A stretch of 64,000 nt of DNA from positions 2,337,501 through 2,401,500 of the forward strand of contig NZ_CP027762.1 in NCBI RefSeq assembly GCF_003852315.1. Reading direction: 5' to 3'. Shown one piece after another: positions 8,738 to 16,752 of this stretch; positions within the stretch are counted from its first letter, which is position 1; each line of letters starts with the position of its first letter. The translations under genes were made by a program, and so were the position numbers. Source of the stretch: Pseudomonas sp. LBUM920. GTDB taxonomy: Bacteria; Pseudomonadota; Gammaproteobacteria; Pseudomonadales; Pseudomonadaceae. The notes below the pieces were generated by a model. The model worked only from the letters and a program-made list of their open reading frames with translations, was not told where the DNA came from and did no database searches.

Positions 8738-9697
8738 ATGAATAGTTTGTTGAAGCTCATCCTCCAACGTCTCGCCCTCGGCCTGCTGTCGTTGTTCGCG
8801 GTCTCGGTGATCATCTTTCTCGCCGTGGGCATGCTGCCGGGCGATATTGCCCAGGCCATGCTCGGCCAGTCGGCCACGCCGGAAACCGTGGCGGCGTTTC
8901 GCGCGCAGTTGGGCCTGGATTTGCCGCCGTTCACGCGCTTTGCGCAATGGCTGTTGCGCCTGCTGCACGGCGATCTGGGCGCTTCACTGGCCAACCAGCG
9001 GCCTATCGCCGAGCTGATCGGTGCGCGTCTGGGCAACACGCTGAGCCTGGCCGCCCTGGCGGCGCTGGTCTCGGTGCCCACCGCGCTGGTGCTGGGCATG
9101 TTGGCGGCGCTGTACCGCAACAGCTGGTTTGATCGCCTGCTCAACACCACGGCGTTGAGCGCCGTGTCGTTCCCGGAGTTCTTTGTCGCCTACCTGCTGA
9201 TCCTGGTGTTTTCGGTGAAGCTCGGCTGGTTTCCCAGCCTGTCCAACCTGGCACCGGATGCGTCGTTCGCCACGATCCTTGAGCGCTCGGTGTTGCCGGT
9301 TGCCACACTGAGCCTGGTGGTGATCGCGCAGATGATGCGCATGACCCGTGCCTCTTTGATCAACCTGCTGGCCAGCCCCTACATCGAAATGGCCCGGCTC
9401 AAGGGCATTCGCCCGTCGCGGATTATCTGGCGCCACGCGTTGCCCAATGCACTGGCACCCATCGTCAACGTGGTGGCGCTCAACCTGGCGTACCTGGTGG
9501 TGGGCGTGGTGGTGGTCGAAGTGGTGTTTGTCTATCCGGGGCTGGGGCAATTGCTGGTGGACTCGGTGTCCAAGCGCGACATCCCGGTGGTGCAGGCGTG
9601 CAGCCTGATCTTTGCCGCCACCTACATCCTGCTCAATACCTCGGCGGATGTGCTGTCCATCGCCAGCAACCCACGCCTGATGCACCCAAAGGGGTAG
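8738..9697 (+). CDS. ABC transporter permease, DppB/OppB type
   Basis: The ATG at 8738 (MNSLLKLILQRL) is preferred over the ORF start at 8711, because the latter lies in the REP flank and AGGAG is found at 8723-8727. The 319-residue protein has about six membrane segments, the first at residues 10-30. It carries the cytoplasmic ATPase-contact loop (GIRPSRIIWRHALPNALAP) typical of binding-protein-dependent permeases. It pairs with the permease at 9701, three bases after its stop, to form the inner-membrane channel of the importer. Confidence 0.92.
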   Translation: MNSLLKLILQRLALGLLSLFAVSVIIFLAVGMLPGDIAQAMLGQSATPETVAAFRAQLGLDLPPFTRFAQWLLRLLHGDLGASLANQRPIAELIGARLGNTLSLAALAALVSVPTALVLGMLAALYRNSWFDRLLNTTALSAVSFPEFFVAYLLILVFSVKLGWFPSLSNLAPDASFATILERSVLPVATLSLVVIAQMMRMTRASLINLLASPYIEMARLKGIRPSRIIWRHALPNALAPIVNVVALNLAYLVVGVVVVEVVFVYPGLGQLLVDSVSKRDIPVVQACSLIFAATYILLNTSADVLSIASNPRLMHPKG

Positions 9698-9700
9698 ACC

Positions 9701-10528
9701 ATGAGCCTGTTGAGCCACGTGGCCAGGGCGCCGTTGAGCGCCAAGTTCGGCCTGCTGATTATTGTGTTGTACATCGCGGTGGCGCTGTTTGCGCCGCTGC
9801 TGGCGCCGTACGGCGAAACCCAGGTGGTGGGCGAGGGGTTCGCGCCCTGGAGCGGTCAGTTTTTACTGGGCACCGATAACCTCGGGCGCGATATGTTCAG
9901 CCGCCTCGTCTACGGCGCGCGCAATACCCTGGGCATCGCCTTCCTGACTACCACGCTGGCGTTCCTGCTGGGCGGTTTGAGCGGCTTGGTCGCCGCCATC
10001 AAGGGCGGCTGGATTGACCAGGGGCTGTCGCGGGTGGTGGATATTCTGATGGCAATCCCGCAGCTGATTTTTGCCTTGCTGATCCTCAGCGTGGTGGGCA
10101 CCAACGCGACGTCGCTGGTGGTGGTGATTGCGCTGCTGGATTCGACGCGGGTGTTCCGCTTGTCTCGCGCGGTGGCGATGACCGTGGTGGTGCAGGATTT
10201 TGTCGAAGCCGCACGCCTGCGTGGCGAAGGCTTGTGGTGGCTGGTCAGCCGCGAAGTGCTGCCCAACGCTGCCGCGCCGTTGATTGCCGAATTCGGCCTG
10301 CGCTTTTGCTTTGTGTTCCTGTTTATCAGCGCGTTGTCGTTCCTGGGCCTGGGCATTCAACCGCCCACCGCCGACTGGGGCAGTATGGTGCGCGATAACG
10401 CGGTGTTGATCACCTTCGGCGACATCAGCCCGTTGCTGCCGGCGCTGGCGGTGGCCTTGATTACGGTCAGCGTGAATTTTGTCGTCGACTGGATGCTGCA
10501 TACATCCAGCGGCCTGAAGGAGTATTGA
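9701..10528 (+). CDS. ABC transporter permease, DppC/OppC type
   Basis: A 275-residue inner-membrane protein with a short cytoplasmic N-terminus, a first membrane segment at about 17-37 and the OppC-type N-terminal segment followed by LGTDNLGRDMFSRLVYGAR. The EAA-type loop VEAARLRGEGLWWLVSREVLPN contacts the ATPase. It starts 3 bp after the DppB-type gene and ends just before the ATPase gene, so all three should be translated from one message. Confidence 0.92.
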   Translation: MSLLSHVARAPLSAKFGLLIIVLYIAVALFAPLLAPYGETQVVGEGFAPWSGQFLLGTDNLGRDMFSRLVYGARNTLGIAFLTTTLAFLLGGLSGLVAAIKGGWIDQGLSRVVDILMAIPQLIFALLILSVVGTNATSLVVVIALLDSTRVFRLSRAVAMTVVVQDFVEAARLRGEGLWWLVSREVLPNAAAPLIAEFGLRFCFVFLFISALSFLGLGIQPPTADWGSMVRDNAVLITFGDISPLLPALAVALITVSVNFVVDWMLHTSSGLKEY

Positions 10529-10530
10529 GG

Positions 10531-12150
10531 ATGGACAGGCCATTGCTGGAAATCCGCAACCTGCAGGTTGAAGGGCATTACGAAGACGCCTGGCACCCGC
10601 TGATCCAGGGCATCGACCTGACCTTGCAACGCGGCGAAGTGCTGGGGCTGATCGGCGAGTCGGGCGCGGGTAAATCCACCCTTGGCCTGGCGGCGATGGG
10701 GTACGCGCGCGACGGTTGCCGCATTGTCGGCGGCTCGGTGTGTTTTGACGGCATCGCGTTGCTGCAGGCCAAGCCTGAGGCCTTGCGCAAGCTGCGTGGT
10801 TTGCGCATCGCGTATGTGGCGCAAAGCGCGGCGGCGTCCTTCAACCCGGCGCACCGCCTGATCGATCAGCACGTGGAAACCGCGGTGATCAACGGCGGTA
10901 TCAGCCGCGCCCAGGCCGAGCGCGAAGCGGTGGAGTTGTACCGCGTGCTGCGCTTGCCCAACCCCGAAACCATTGGCCAACGCTATCCGCATCAAGTGTC
11001 AGGTGGGCAATTGCAGCGGGTGATGACGGCGATGGCGATGGCCTGCCACCCGGACTTGATCATCTTCGACGAACCCACCACCGCCCTCGACGTCACCACC
11101 CAGATCGAAGTGCTGGCAGCCATTCGCGACGCGGTGAAAACCTTCGGCAGCGCCGCGCTGTATATCAGCCACGATTTGGCGGTGGTGGCGCAGATGGCCG
11201 ATCGCATCATGGTGCTGCGCCACGGCAAGCGGGTCGAGGAAGCCGACACTCGCAGCATGCTCAGCCAGCCGCAGCAGGCGTACACCCAATCGCTGTGGGC
11301 GGTGCGCAGCTTTCGCACCGAGCCCAAGGCGCGCCCGGCCCAGGACGTGCCGCTGCTGGAGGTGCGCCAGGTGTGTGCCAGCTACGGGCATCAACCGGTG
11401 CTGCATGAGGTGTCGCTGCAGCTGCATCGCGGCCAGACCCTGGCGGTGATCGGCGAATCCGGCAGTGGCAAAAGCTCTACCGCGCGGCTGATTACCGGCC
11501 TGCTGCCCGCCACGGCGGGGCAGGTGTTGTACGACGGCGAGGCGCTGCCGGTGGATTTTCGGCGGCGCAGCAAGGAGCAGTTGCGGCGTATCCAGATGAT
11601 CTACCAGATCCCCGACACGGCGCTGAACCCGCGCCAGCGCATCGTCGACATCATCGGCCGGCCACTGACGTTTTACCTGGGCCTTAAGGGCAAGGCGATG
11701 CGCGCGCGGGTGGCCGAGCTGCTGGAGATGATCGAGCTGGACCCGGCGGTGTTTATGGAGCGCCAACCGCGCGAGCTGTCCGGGGGGCAGAAGCAGCGCA
11801 TCTGCATCGCCCGCGCGCTGGCCGCTGACCCGCAACTGATCATCTGCGACGAAGTCACCTCAGCCCTCGATCAACTCGTGGCCGAAGGCGTGCTGAAGTT
11901 GCTCAACCGCCTCCAGCAGCAACTGGGTGTGGCTTACCTGTTTATCACCCACGACGTCGCCACCGTGCGCGCGATTGCCGATGAGGTGGTGGTGATGCAG
12001 CGGGGCAGGGTGGTCGACCAGGGCAGCCGCAGCGCGATTTTTACCCCGCCTTACCAGGACTACACCGGCCTGCTGTTTTCATCGGAACCGGAAATGGACC
12101 CGGACTGGCTCGATCATTTGCTGGCCCAACGGGCGGCGCCCACCGTTTGA
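10531..12150 (+). CDS. ABC transporter ATP-binding protein with two fused ATPase domains (DppD-DppF type)
   Basis: The ATG at 10531 has AAGGAG at 10517-10522. A TTG two codons earlier overlaps the previous stop and is less likely. The 539-residue protein holds two complete ATPase domains: Walker A GESGAGKST (about residue 45) and GESGSGKSS (about 310), signatures VSGGQLQRV and LSGGQKQRI, and Walker B LIIFDEP and LIICDEV. One chain therefore supplies both ATPase sites of the peptide/opine importer encoded just upstream. In many relatives these are two genes, so this is the fused form. Confidence 0.93.
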   Translation: MDRPLLEIRNLQVEGHYEDAWHPLIQGIDLTLQRGEVLGLIGESGAGKSTLGLAAMGYARDGCRIVGGSVCFDGIALLQAKPEALRKLRGLRIAYVAQSAAASFNPAHRLIDQHVETAVINGGISRAQAEREAVELYRVLRLPNPETIGQRYPHQVSGGQLQRVMTAMAMACHPDLIIFDEPTTALDVTTQIEVLAAIRDAVKTFGSAALYISHDLAVVAQMADRIMVLRHGKRVEEADTRSMLSQPQQAYTQSLWAVRSFRTEPKARPAQDVPLLEVRQVCASYGHQPVLHEVSLQLHRGQTLAVIGESGSGKSSTARLITGLLPATAGQVLYDGEALPVDFRRRSKEQLRRIQMIYQIPDTALNPRQRIVDIIGRPLTFYLGLKGKAMRARVAELLEMIELDPAVFMERQPRELSGGQKQRICIARALAADPQLIICDEVTSALDQLVAEGVLKLLNRLQQQLGVAYLFITHDVATVRAIADEVVVMQRGRVVDQGSRSAIFTPPYQDYTGLLFSSEPEMDPDWLDHLLAQRAAPTV

Positions 12151-12159
12151 GGAATTCAC

Positions 12160-12861
12160 ATGAAGGTTTTGATTGTTCACGCCCATCCTGAACCGCAGTC
12201 CTTTACCGCCGCCTTGCGCGACCAGGCGGTCAGCACGCTGCAAGAGCAGGGGCATGCGGTGCAGGTCAGCGACTTGTACGCCATGCAGTGGAACCCCGTA
12301 GCGTCGGCGGCGGATTTTTCGACACGGGAGAATCCTGACTATCTGGTGTACGCCCTGGAGCAACGGCTGGGGGTGAAGAAGCAGTCGATCGCGGCGGATA
12401 TCCAGGCTGAGTTGGACAAGTTGCTGTGGGCCGATTTGCTGATTCTTAACTTTCCGATCTTCTGGTTCTCGGCGCCGGCGATGCTCAAGGGCTGGATCGA
12501 CCGGGTGCTGGTGTCGGGCGTGTGTTACGGCGGCAAGCGTTTTTACGATCAGGGCGGGCTGGCGGGCAAGCGGGCGCTGGTCACGGTGACCCTGGGCGGG
12601 CGTGAGCATATGTTTGGCGAAGGCGCTATTCACGGGCCGCTGGAGGAGATGTTGAAGCCGATTCTGCGCGGCACGCTGGCGTATGTCGGGTATGAAGTGC
12701 TGGCGCCGTTTGTGGCCTGGCATGTGCCGTATATCAGCGACGAGGCGCGGCGGGAGTTTCTGTTGGGGTATGCGCGGCGGTTGCAAGGCCTGGCGCAAGA
12801 GCAGCCTTTGATATTCCCGAAATTGGAACAATTCGATGAGGCGCTATACCCACTTTCCTGA
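12160..12861 (+). CDS. NAD(P)H dehydrogenase (quinone) family flavoprotein
   Basis: A 233-residue flavodoxin-like-fold protein of the NQO1/MdaB/KefF-like group. The start MKVLIVHAHPEPQSF is the FMN/FAD phosphate-binding loop, and FPIFWFSAPAMLKGWIDRVL is the conserved flavin-contact segment near residues 100-120. Such enzymes reduce quinones or other acceptors by two electrons in the cytosol. It is the last gene of the run, 9 bp after the ABC ATPase, and a REP doublet follows its stop. Its part in the pathway is unknown; it could deal with a reactive intermediate. Confidence 0.85.
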   Translation: MKVLIVHAHPEPQSFTAALRDQAVSTLQEQGHAVQVSDLYAMQWNPVASAADFSTRENPDYLVYALEQRLGVKKQSIAADIQAELDKLLWADLLILNFPIFWFSAPAMLKGWIDRVLVSGVCYGGKRFYDQGGLAGKRALVTVTLGGREHMFGEGAIHGPLEEMLKPILRGTLAYVGYEVLAPFVAWHVPYISDEARREFLLGYARRLQGLAQEQPLIFPKLEQFDEALYPLS

Positions 12862-12878
12862 GTCCAGCGCTGTTCAAG

Positions 12879-12967
12879 TGTGGGAGCTGGCTTGCCTGCG
12901 ATTACGGCACATCAGCTAAAGGTCTGTAGCCTGATACACCGCTATCGCAGGCAAGCCAGCTCCCACA
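12879..12967. repeat. REP doublet (REPIN) between convergent genes
   Basis: Inverted REP units (TGTGGGAGCTGGCTTGCCTG and its complement) separated by about 45 bp. This is a sequence variant different from the doublet at 8615. It fills the gap between the convergent quinone reductase and DAHP synthase genes and probably acts as a transcript end for both. Confidence 0.9.
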
Positions 12968-12984
12968 TTTATGATCCGCTTCTG

Positions 12985-14064
12985 TCAGTTGGCTTTGTGC
13001 TGTTCCCGCAACCGGTCTGCCGCACTGCGCAACAACTGTTCGGTGCCGTCCCAGCCCAGGCAACCATCAGTCACCGACACGCCGTATTTCATCGATGCGC
13101 TCAACGGCTGGCAACCTTCGAACAGATGGCTTTCGAGCATCATGCCGATCAGCGAGGTGTCGCCTTGCAGGCGTTGTTCCAGCACGTCGTTGAACACGGC
13201 CGGCTGACGCAGCGGGTCTTTGCCGCTGTTGGCGTGGCTGCAATCGACCATGATCCGCGCCGCGACCTTGGACTTGGCCAAATCGTGTTTTACCTGCGCC
13301 ACACTTTGCGCATCGTAGTTTGGCCCACGGTGACCGCCGCGCAGCACCAGGTGCGTGTCGGGGTTGCCCGGGGTCTGGATGATCGCCGGATGGCCCTGGC
13401 TGTCGACGCCGAAGTGGCGGTGCGGGTGTGACGCCGAGCGCATCGCGTCACAGGCAATCGCGACGCCGCCGTCGGTGCCGTTCTTGAAGCCGACCGGCAT
13501 GCCCAGGCCGCTGGCCATTTCGCGGTGGATCTGCGACTCGGTGGTGCGTGCGCCAATGGCGACCCAACTGAGCAGGTCATCGAAGTAGCCGGCGGCCATG
13601 GGTTGCAGCAGCTCGGTGGCGACCGGCAGGCCCAGGCGCAGCATTTCACGCATCAGTTGGCGCGACAGGGTCAGGCCTGCGGCCATGTCATCGCTGCCGT
13701 CCAGGTGCGGGTCGTAGGCCAGGCCTTTCCAGCCGATGGTGGTGCGCGGTTTTTCCACGTAGGCGCGGATCACCAGCAGCATCTGGTCGCTGACTTCAAG
13801 CGCCAGTTTCTTCAGATTGCGCGCGTATTCCATGGCCGATTCGGGGTCGTGGATCGAGCACGGGCCGACAATCACCAGCAAACGGGCGTCTTCACCGTTG
13901 AGGATGGCGCGCACGGCTTGGCGATGGGCGTTGATCTGTTCGTTGAGGAAGGGGCTCAGTGGCAGCTGGTGCTTGAGTTCAAGCGAGCTGGGCAGGCGCT
14001 GGGTCAGGGCTTCATTGGCGCTGGACAGGTTGGCAACAGGCAAGGCGGCGGTGGCAGAGTTCAT
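12985..14064 (-). CDS. 3-deoxy-7-phosphoheptulonate synthase (DAHP synthase, class I AroFGH type)
   Basis: A 359-residue enzyme that condenses phosphoenolpyruvate and erythrose 4-phosphate in the first step of aromatic amino acid synthesis. VGPCSIHDPESAMEYA, RAYVEKPRTTIGWKG and KNGTDGG are hallmark active-site segments. The metal-binding His is in DCSHANSGK. The longest ORF begins at a TTG (14070), but the ATG at 14064 with AGGAAG upstream is the better start. The gene is preceded by an aromatic leader peptide, a terminator-like hairpin and a Tyr-rich small ORF. This suggests expression is controlled by aromatic aminoacyl-tRNA supply as well as by feedback. Confidence 0.93.
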   Translation of the reverse strand: MNSATAALPVANLSSANEALTQRLPSSLELKHQLPLSPFLNEQINAHRQAVRAILNGEDARLLVIVGPCSIHDPESAMEYARNLKKLALEVSDQMLLVIRAYVEKPRTTIGWKGLAYDPHLDGSDDMAAGLTLSRQLMREMLRLGLPVATELLQPMAAGYFDDLLSWVAIGARTTESQIHREMASGLGMPVGFKNGTDGGVAIACDAMRSASHPHRHFGVDSQGHPAIIQTPGNPDTHLVLRGGHRGPNYDAQSVAQVKHDLAKSKVAARIMVDCSHANSGKDPLRQPAVFNDVLEQRLQGDTSLIGMMLESHLFEGCQPLSASMKYGVSVTDGCLGWDGTEQLLRSAADRLREQHKAN

Positions 14065-14112
14065 ATTCAAGGCTTCCTGGGCAAGCGGCGGGCGATTCCC
14101 GCGCGCTCTGCC

Positions 14113-14265
14113 CTACTGGGGTGTTCGACAATTGGCCGTATTGGCTACGTGTGTTGGCTTGCCACCAATAGGTGACCGATCGGAGGCGGCAGGCTGTCCC
14201 GAACGGAGCTTGCTAAATCGCCATGCAGTGCAGGTGTCGTAGCGGTAATAGGTGGCGTAGTTCAT
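14113..14265 (-). CDS. Tyr-rich small ORF upstream of DAHP synthase (possible second leader peptide)
   Basis: A 50-codon ORF starting ATG with AAAGGA about 9 bp before it. It begins MNYATYYRYDTCTAW, with four tyrosines in the first nine codons and one Trp. It lies after the attenuator hairpin and ends 48 bp before the DAHP synthase ATG. The rest of the ORF has no recognisable domain. Between its stop and the enzyme start there is a small GC-rich inverted repeat (GCGGG...CCCGC near 14080-14100). It could be a second regulatory peptide whose translation gates the enzyme's ribosome site. No match to a known family is claimed. Confidence 0.5.
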   Translation of the reverse strand: MNYATYYRYDTCTAWRFSKLRSGQPAASDRSPIGGKPTHVANTANCRTPQ

Positions 14266-14311
14266 GTCGTGAGTCCTTTTAGTGTTCGGTGTGAAGCAAA
14301 ATAAGTAGGGG

Positions 14312-14353
14312 CTGAAAAAACAAAACCCCCGGTCGGGGAGCCGACCGGGGGTT
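14312..14353 (-). terminator. Attenuator-like terminator in the DAHP synthase leader
   Basis: On the minus strand a hairpin with 11-13 bp arms (CCCCCGGTCGG / CCGACCGGGGG, 4-base loop) is followed by TTTTGTTTTTT. It lies 50 bp after the stop of the aromatic leader peptide at 14404-14538 and before the DAHP synthase gene, which is the layout of an amino acid attenuator. The plus-strand flank lacks a T run, so the signal is directional. Confidence 0.85.
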
Positions 14354-14403
14354 AGATTTCTCTGGTAGGCGACCCCTTGAGTAATGGGCGCCGATTTCAG
14401 GTA

Positions 14404-14538
14404 TCAGGCGCGCCAGTGGCTAAACCAATACCCAAAATAAAAGCTGACCAGTGCGCTCGAACCGTTCACGCGGGTAGCCGATACCGAGCGCGGGGCGCTG
14501 GCAGCAGGGCAAACCTGAGTGTGGGTGAGTTGCAACAT
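14404..14538 (-). CDS. Aromatic leader peptide of the DAHP synthase transcript
   Basis: A 44-codon ORF, too short for most gene finders, with GGAG 7 bp before its ATG (14538). Its last third is F33-Y34-F35-G-Y37-W38-F39-S-H-W42-R-A, so seven of ten consecutive residues (33-42) are Phe, Tyr or Trp. A stop (TGA) follows and then, 50 bp on, a strong intrinsic terminator. In classical attenuation ribosome stalling at such codons prevents terminator folding. The mix of all three aromatics suggests the sensor reads total aromatic supply. The coding density, start signal and position all support it, although the competing anti-terminator fold was not worked out. Confidence 0.8.
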   Translation of the reverse strand: MLQLTHTQVCPAASAPRSVSATRVNGSSALVSFYFGYWFSHWRA

Positions 14539-14683
14539 GGTGTGTCTCCAAATGATGGGGGGAGCTTACTAGAGGCACGCGGGTGGATTCAATCAGTAAT
14601 TTCTATCGCCTGAGGTACTTACGGCTATGGGGTGAGTGTCGATATGCTGCTGACACTTAGATATTGATGGCTTGGACGCGACC

Positions 14684-15433
14684 ATGACTGCCTTGACCCT
14701 TGCTGCTGCTCAGACCACTTCAATCGCAGGCGATGTGCCGGCCAATATCCAGCGGCACTTGGCGTTTATGCAGGTGGCGGCGGAGCACGGTGTGCAGTTA
14801 CTGGTGTTTCCAGAGCTGTCGTTGACCGGCTACGAGCCGGCGCTGGCCGCTGAACTGGCGATGGCGCCAGAGGATGCACGGCTTGCGCCATTGCGTGAGA
14901 AGGCGCAGGCGCTGCAATTGACGGCGGTGGTGGGGATGCCGATCCGTTTGGCGCCCGGGGCGGGCGTGTTGATCGGCGCGCTGGTGTTGGCGGCGGACGG
15001 GTCGCTGGCGGTCTACACCAAGCAGCATTTGCATGCGGGTGAAGACGTGGCGTTCGTCGCAGGGCAGGGCGGTGCCGCCCTCGAATGGGCGGATGATCGT
15101 ATTGCGCTGGCGGTTTGCGCAGACTTTTCCCACGCCAGCCATCCACGTGAGGCCGCGCACGCCGGCGCCAATGTGTACGCCGCCGGCGTGTTGATCAGCG
15201 AGGGTGGCTACGCCGCAGACAGTGCGCTGCTCCAGGGGTATGCCGCCGAGCATCGCATGCTGGTGTTGATGGCCAACCATGGCGGGCCTTCAGGCGGCTG
15301 GGCCTGCGCAGGGCGCAGCGCCATCTGGGCCGCGGACGGCAGCGTGCTGGCCGCCGCACCGGGCACTGGCGACGCGTTGGTGCTTGCCCGCCGCGATGGC
15401 GGCCACTGGTCTGGCCACGTGGTTGCACTGTAA
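14684..15433 (+). CDS. Nitrilase-superfamily carbon-nitrogen hydrolase
   Basis: A 249-residue protein with the Glu-Lys-Cys triad of the superfamily: Glu in FPELSLTGYEP (about residue 44), Lys in YTKQHLH (about 110) and Cys in LAVCADFSH (about 146). These enzymes hydrolyse amides or nitriles in the cytosol. The ATG at 14684 fits the family N-terminus (MTALTLAAAQ); an in-frame TTG four codons earlier is possible. No clear ribosome site precedes either. The gene is divergent from the DAHP synthase leader, and its stop directly abuts the next gene. Substrate unknown. Confidence 0.88.
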   Translation: MTALTLAAAQTTSIAGDVPANIQRHLAFMQVAAEHGVQLLVFPELSLTGYEPALAAELAMAPEDARLAPLREKAQALQLTAVVGMPIRLAPGAGVLIGALVLAADGSLAVYTKQHLHAGEDVAFVAGQGGAALEWADDRIALAVCADFSHASHPREAAHAGANVYAAGVLISEGGYAADSALLQGYAAEHRMLVLMANHGGPSGGWACAGRSAIWAADGSVLAAAPGTGDALVLARRDGGHWSGHVVAL

Positions 15434-15880
15434 ATGACGTTTCACCTGCGCGCCGCGACTGGCGATGACTTGCCATTCGCACGGAGGCTGACCTACCAAG
15501 CCATGGGCGGCTACTACCTGCAATACGGTCTTGTGTGGTCTGACTATGGCTTTGATGTGGGCTGGGGAAGCCGCGAGAACTGGATGATCTGCAAGGACGA
15601 CGCAGTGCTGGGGTTTATCAGCCTGAGCCGTGACAACAATGCTCTGTACATTCGCGAATTGCACTTGTCCGAAAACTACCGCAAGCAGGGCGCAGGCAGC
15701 TGGGTACTCGAGCAGATGGCGCTCAAGGCGCGTGAACAGGGGCTGGGTCTTTTACGCTTGACGGTGTTCAAAACCAATCCGGCGCGCAGGTTGTATCAGC
15801 GCCTGGGGTTGAGCATCGTAGGGGAAGAGGGTTGCTTCTGGCGCATGGAGCGCGAGTGTCAGGCAGGTCCATCGGACTAA
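15434..15880 (+). CDS. GNAT family N-acetyltransferase
   Basis: A 148-residue protein. RELHLSENYRKQGAGSWVLEQM (residues about 75-96) contains the acetyl-CoA pyrophosphate loop (Q/R-x-x-G-x-G/A), and TNPARRLYQRLGL is the usual C-terminal motif. It starts immediately at the stop of the nitrilase-family gene, so the two are co-transcribed and probably translationally coupled. Its acceptor substrate is unknown. Confidence 0.9.
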   Translation: MTFHLRAATGDDLPFARRLTYQAMGGYYLQYGLVWSDYGFDVGWGSRENWMICKDDAVLGFISLSRDNNALYIRELHLSENYRKQGAGSWVLEQMALKAREQGLGLLRLTVFKTNPARRLYQRLGLSIVGEEGCFWRMERECQAGPSD

Positions 15881-15914
15881 ACAGGCACGTCTTGCCAATA
15901 GGCGCATACTACGG

Positions 15915-16154
15915 TCAGGAAACGATTTCCGGGTCGCGGTTCAGGGCCACGGGCTCATCCACGATAATCCCTTCTTTCATGCCCAACAGGACCGCCACCT
16001 TGTGGGCTTCCCCACGCCGTCCTTTTTTACGCCCGGCGAGCACTTGATAGGTCGTGGCCGGATCAACGCCGTGCTCACGGGCAAACGCTTGAACTGACTT
16101 TCCTTGATGTTCCAGCCAGGCCTTGGCTTGTGCAGCAGTGCGAATACCGGGCAT
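15915..16154 (-). CDS. Small HTH DNA-binding protein
   Basis: A 79-residue protein with a helix-turn-helix (VQAFAREHGVDPATTYQVLAGRKKGRRGEAHKVAVLLGM, about residues 21-59) resembling phage Cro/CI-like regulators. It is divergent from the HTH gene at 16236, with about 80 bp between the starts. This pair layout is typical of prophage or mobile element control switches. No other phage genes are nearby, so it may be a leftover or a domesticated regulator. Confidence 0.75.
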   Translation of the reverse strand: MPGIRTAAQAKAWLEHQGKSVQAFAREHGVDPATTYQVLAGRKKGRRGEAHKVAVLLGMKEGIIVDEPVALNRDPEIVS

Positions 16155-16235
16155 AGTTCAAAACCGTTCAAGTTTGTTTAAAACGAGATGAGTGTGTCAC
16201 CTCTTGGGGTGTGCCAGACAGGATCATACATCCAA

Positions 16236-16601
16236 ATGAGTGGAATCGGTTCGCGTTTAAGGCAGGAAAGAGAACGTCTTGGCCTGTCACAGAAAGTTTT
16301 TGGTGAAATCGGCGGCGTTGAAGCAAATGCCCAGGGCAAATACGAAAGCGGTGGCCGCGCACCCAAGGCGGACTACCTGTCACGCGTGGCGCAGCGTGGT
16401 GTAGATGTTTTATATGTGCTGACGGGAAGTCCGACGCCTATCCAGCTGGAAAACCTCAGTCAGCTGGAAGAAAAAATCCTGGAAAACTACCGGGTGATGC
16501 TCAAGGAAGATCAGGACGCTATCCGCCGACTGACCTCCACACTGGCGGAACACTCCGTGTCGCAGAACGGAAAACACAAGTCGGCTCTCACGCAAAGCTG
16601 A
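16236..16601 (+). CDS. XRE-family helix-turn-helix regulator
   Basis: The internal ATG at 16236 (MSGIGSRLRQERERLGLSQ) begins the usual XRE HTH, residues about 5-60. An upstream ORF start at 16188 overlaps the divergent promoter region. The 121-residue protein has a C-terminal part rich in charged residues (LSQLEEKILENYRVMLKEDQDAI) likely to dimerise. It faces the small HTH gene at 15915 and lies about 150 bp before gacA. Its targets are unknown. Confidence 0.8.
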   Translation: MSGIGSRLRQERERLGLSQKVFGEIGGVEANAQGKYESGGRAPKADYLSRVAQRGVDVLYVLTGSPTPIQLENLSQLEEKILENYRVMLKEDQDAIRRLTSTLAEHSVSQNGKHKSALTQS

Positions 16602-16752
16602 CCTTTTGCTCAGTAAAATCGGCTGTCTGGCGCAAGTCGGGCACCGATGGCGTGCGTAAACTCTATATATATGACGCTTGCAGCTAGGTCTGCGCCCTGG
16701 TTTTTTGCTAAGGTGTTCAGCAACCTATAAGACCATATCGCGAGGTGTCTGC

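Noticed and set aside
12880..13431. 183-codon plus-strand ORF at the REPIN and DAHP synthase 3' end
   Set aside because: It starts in the REP doublet and is antisense to the enzyme gene.
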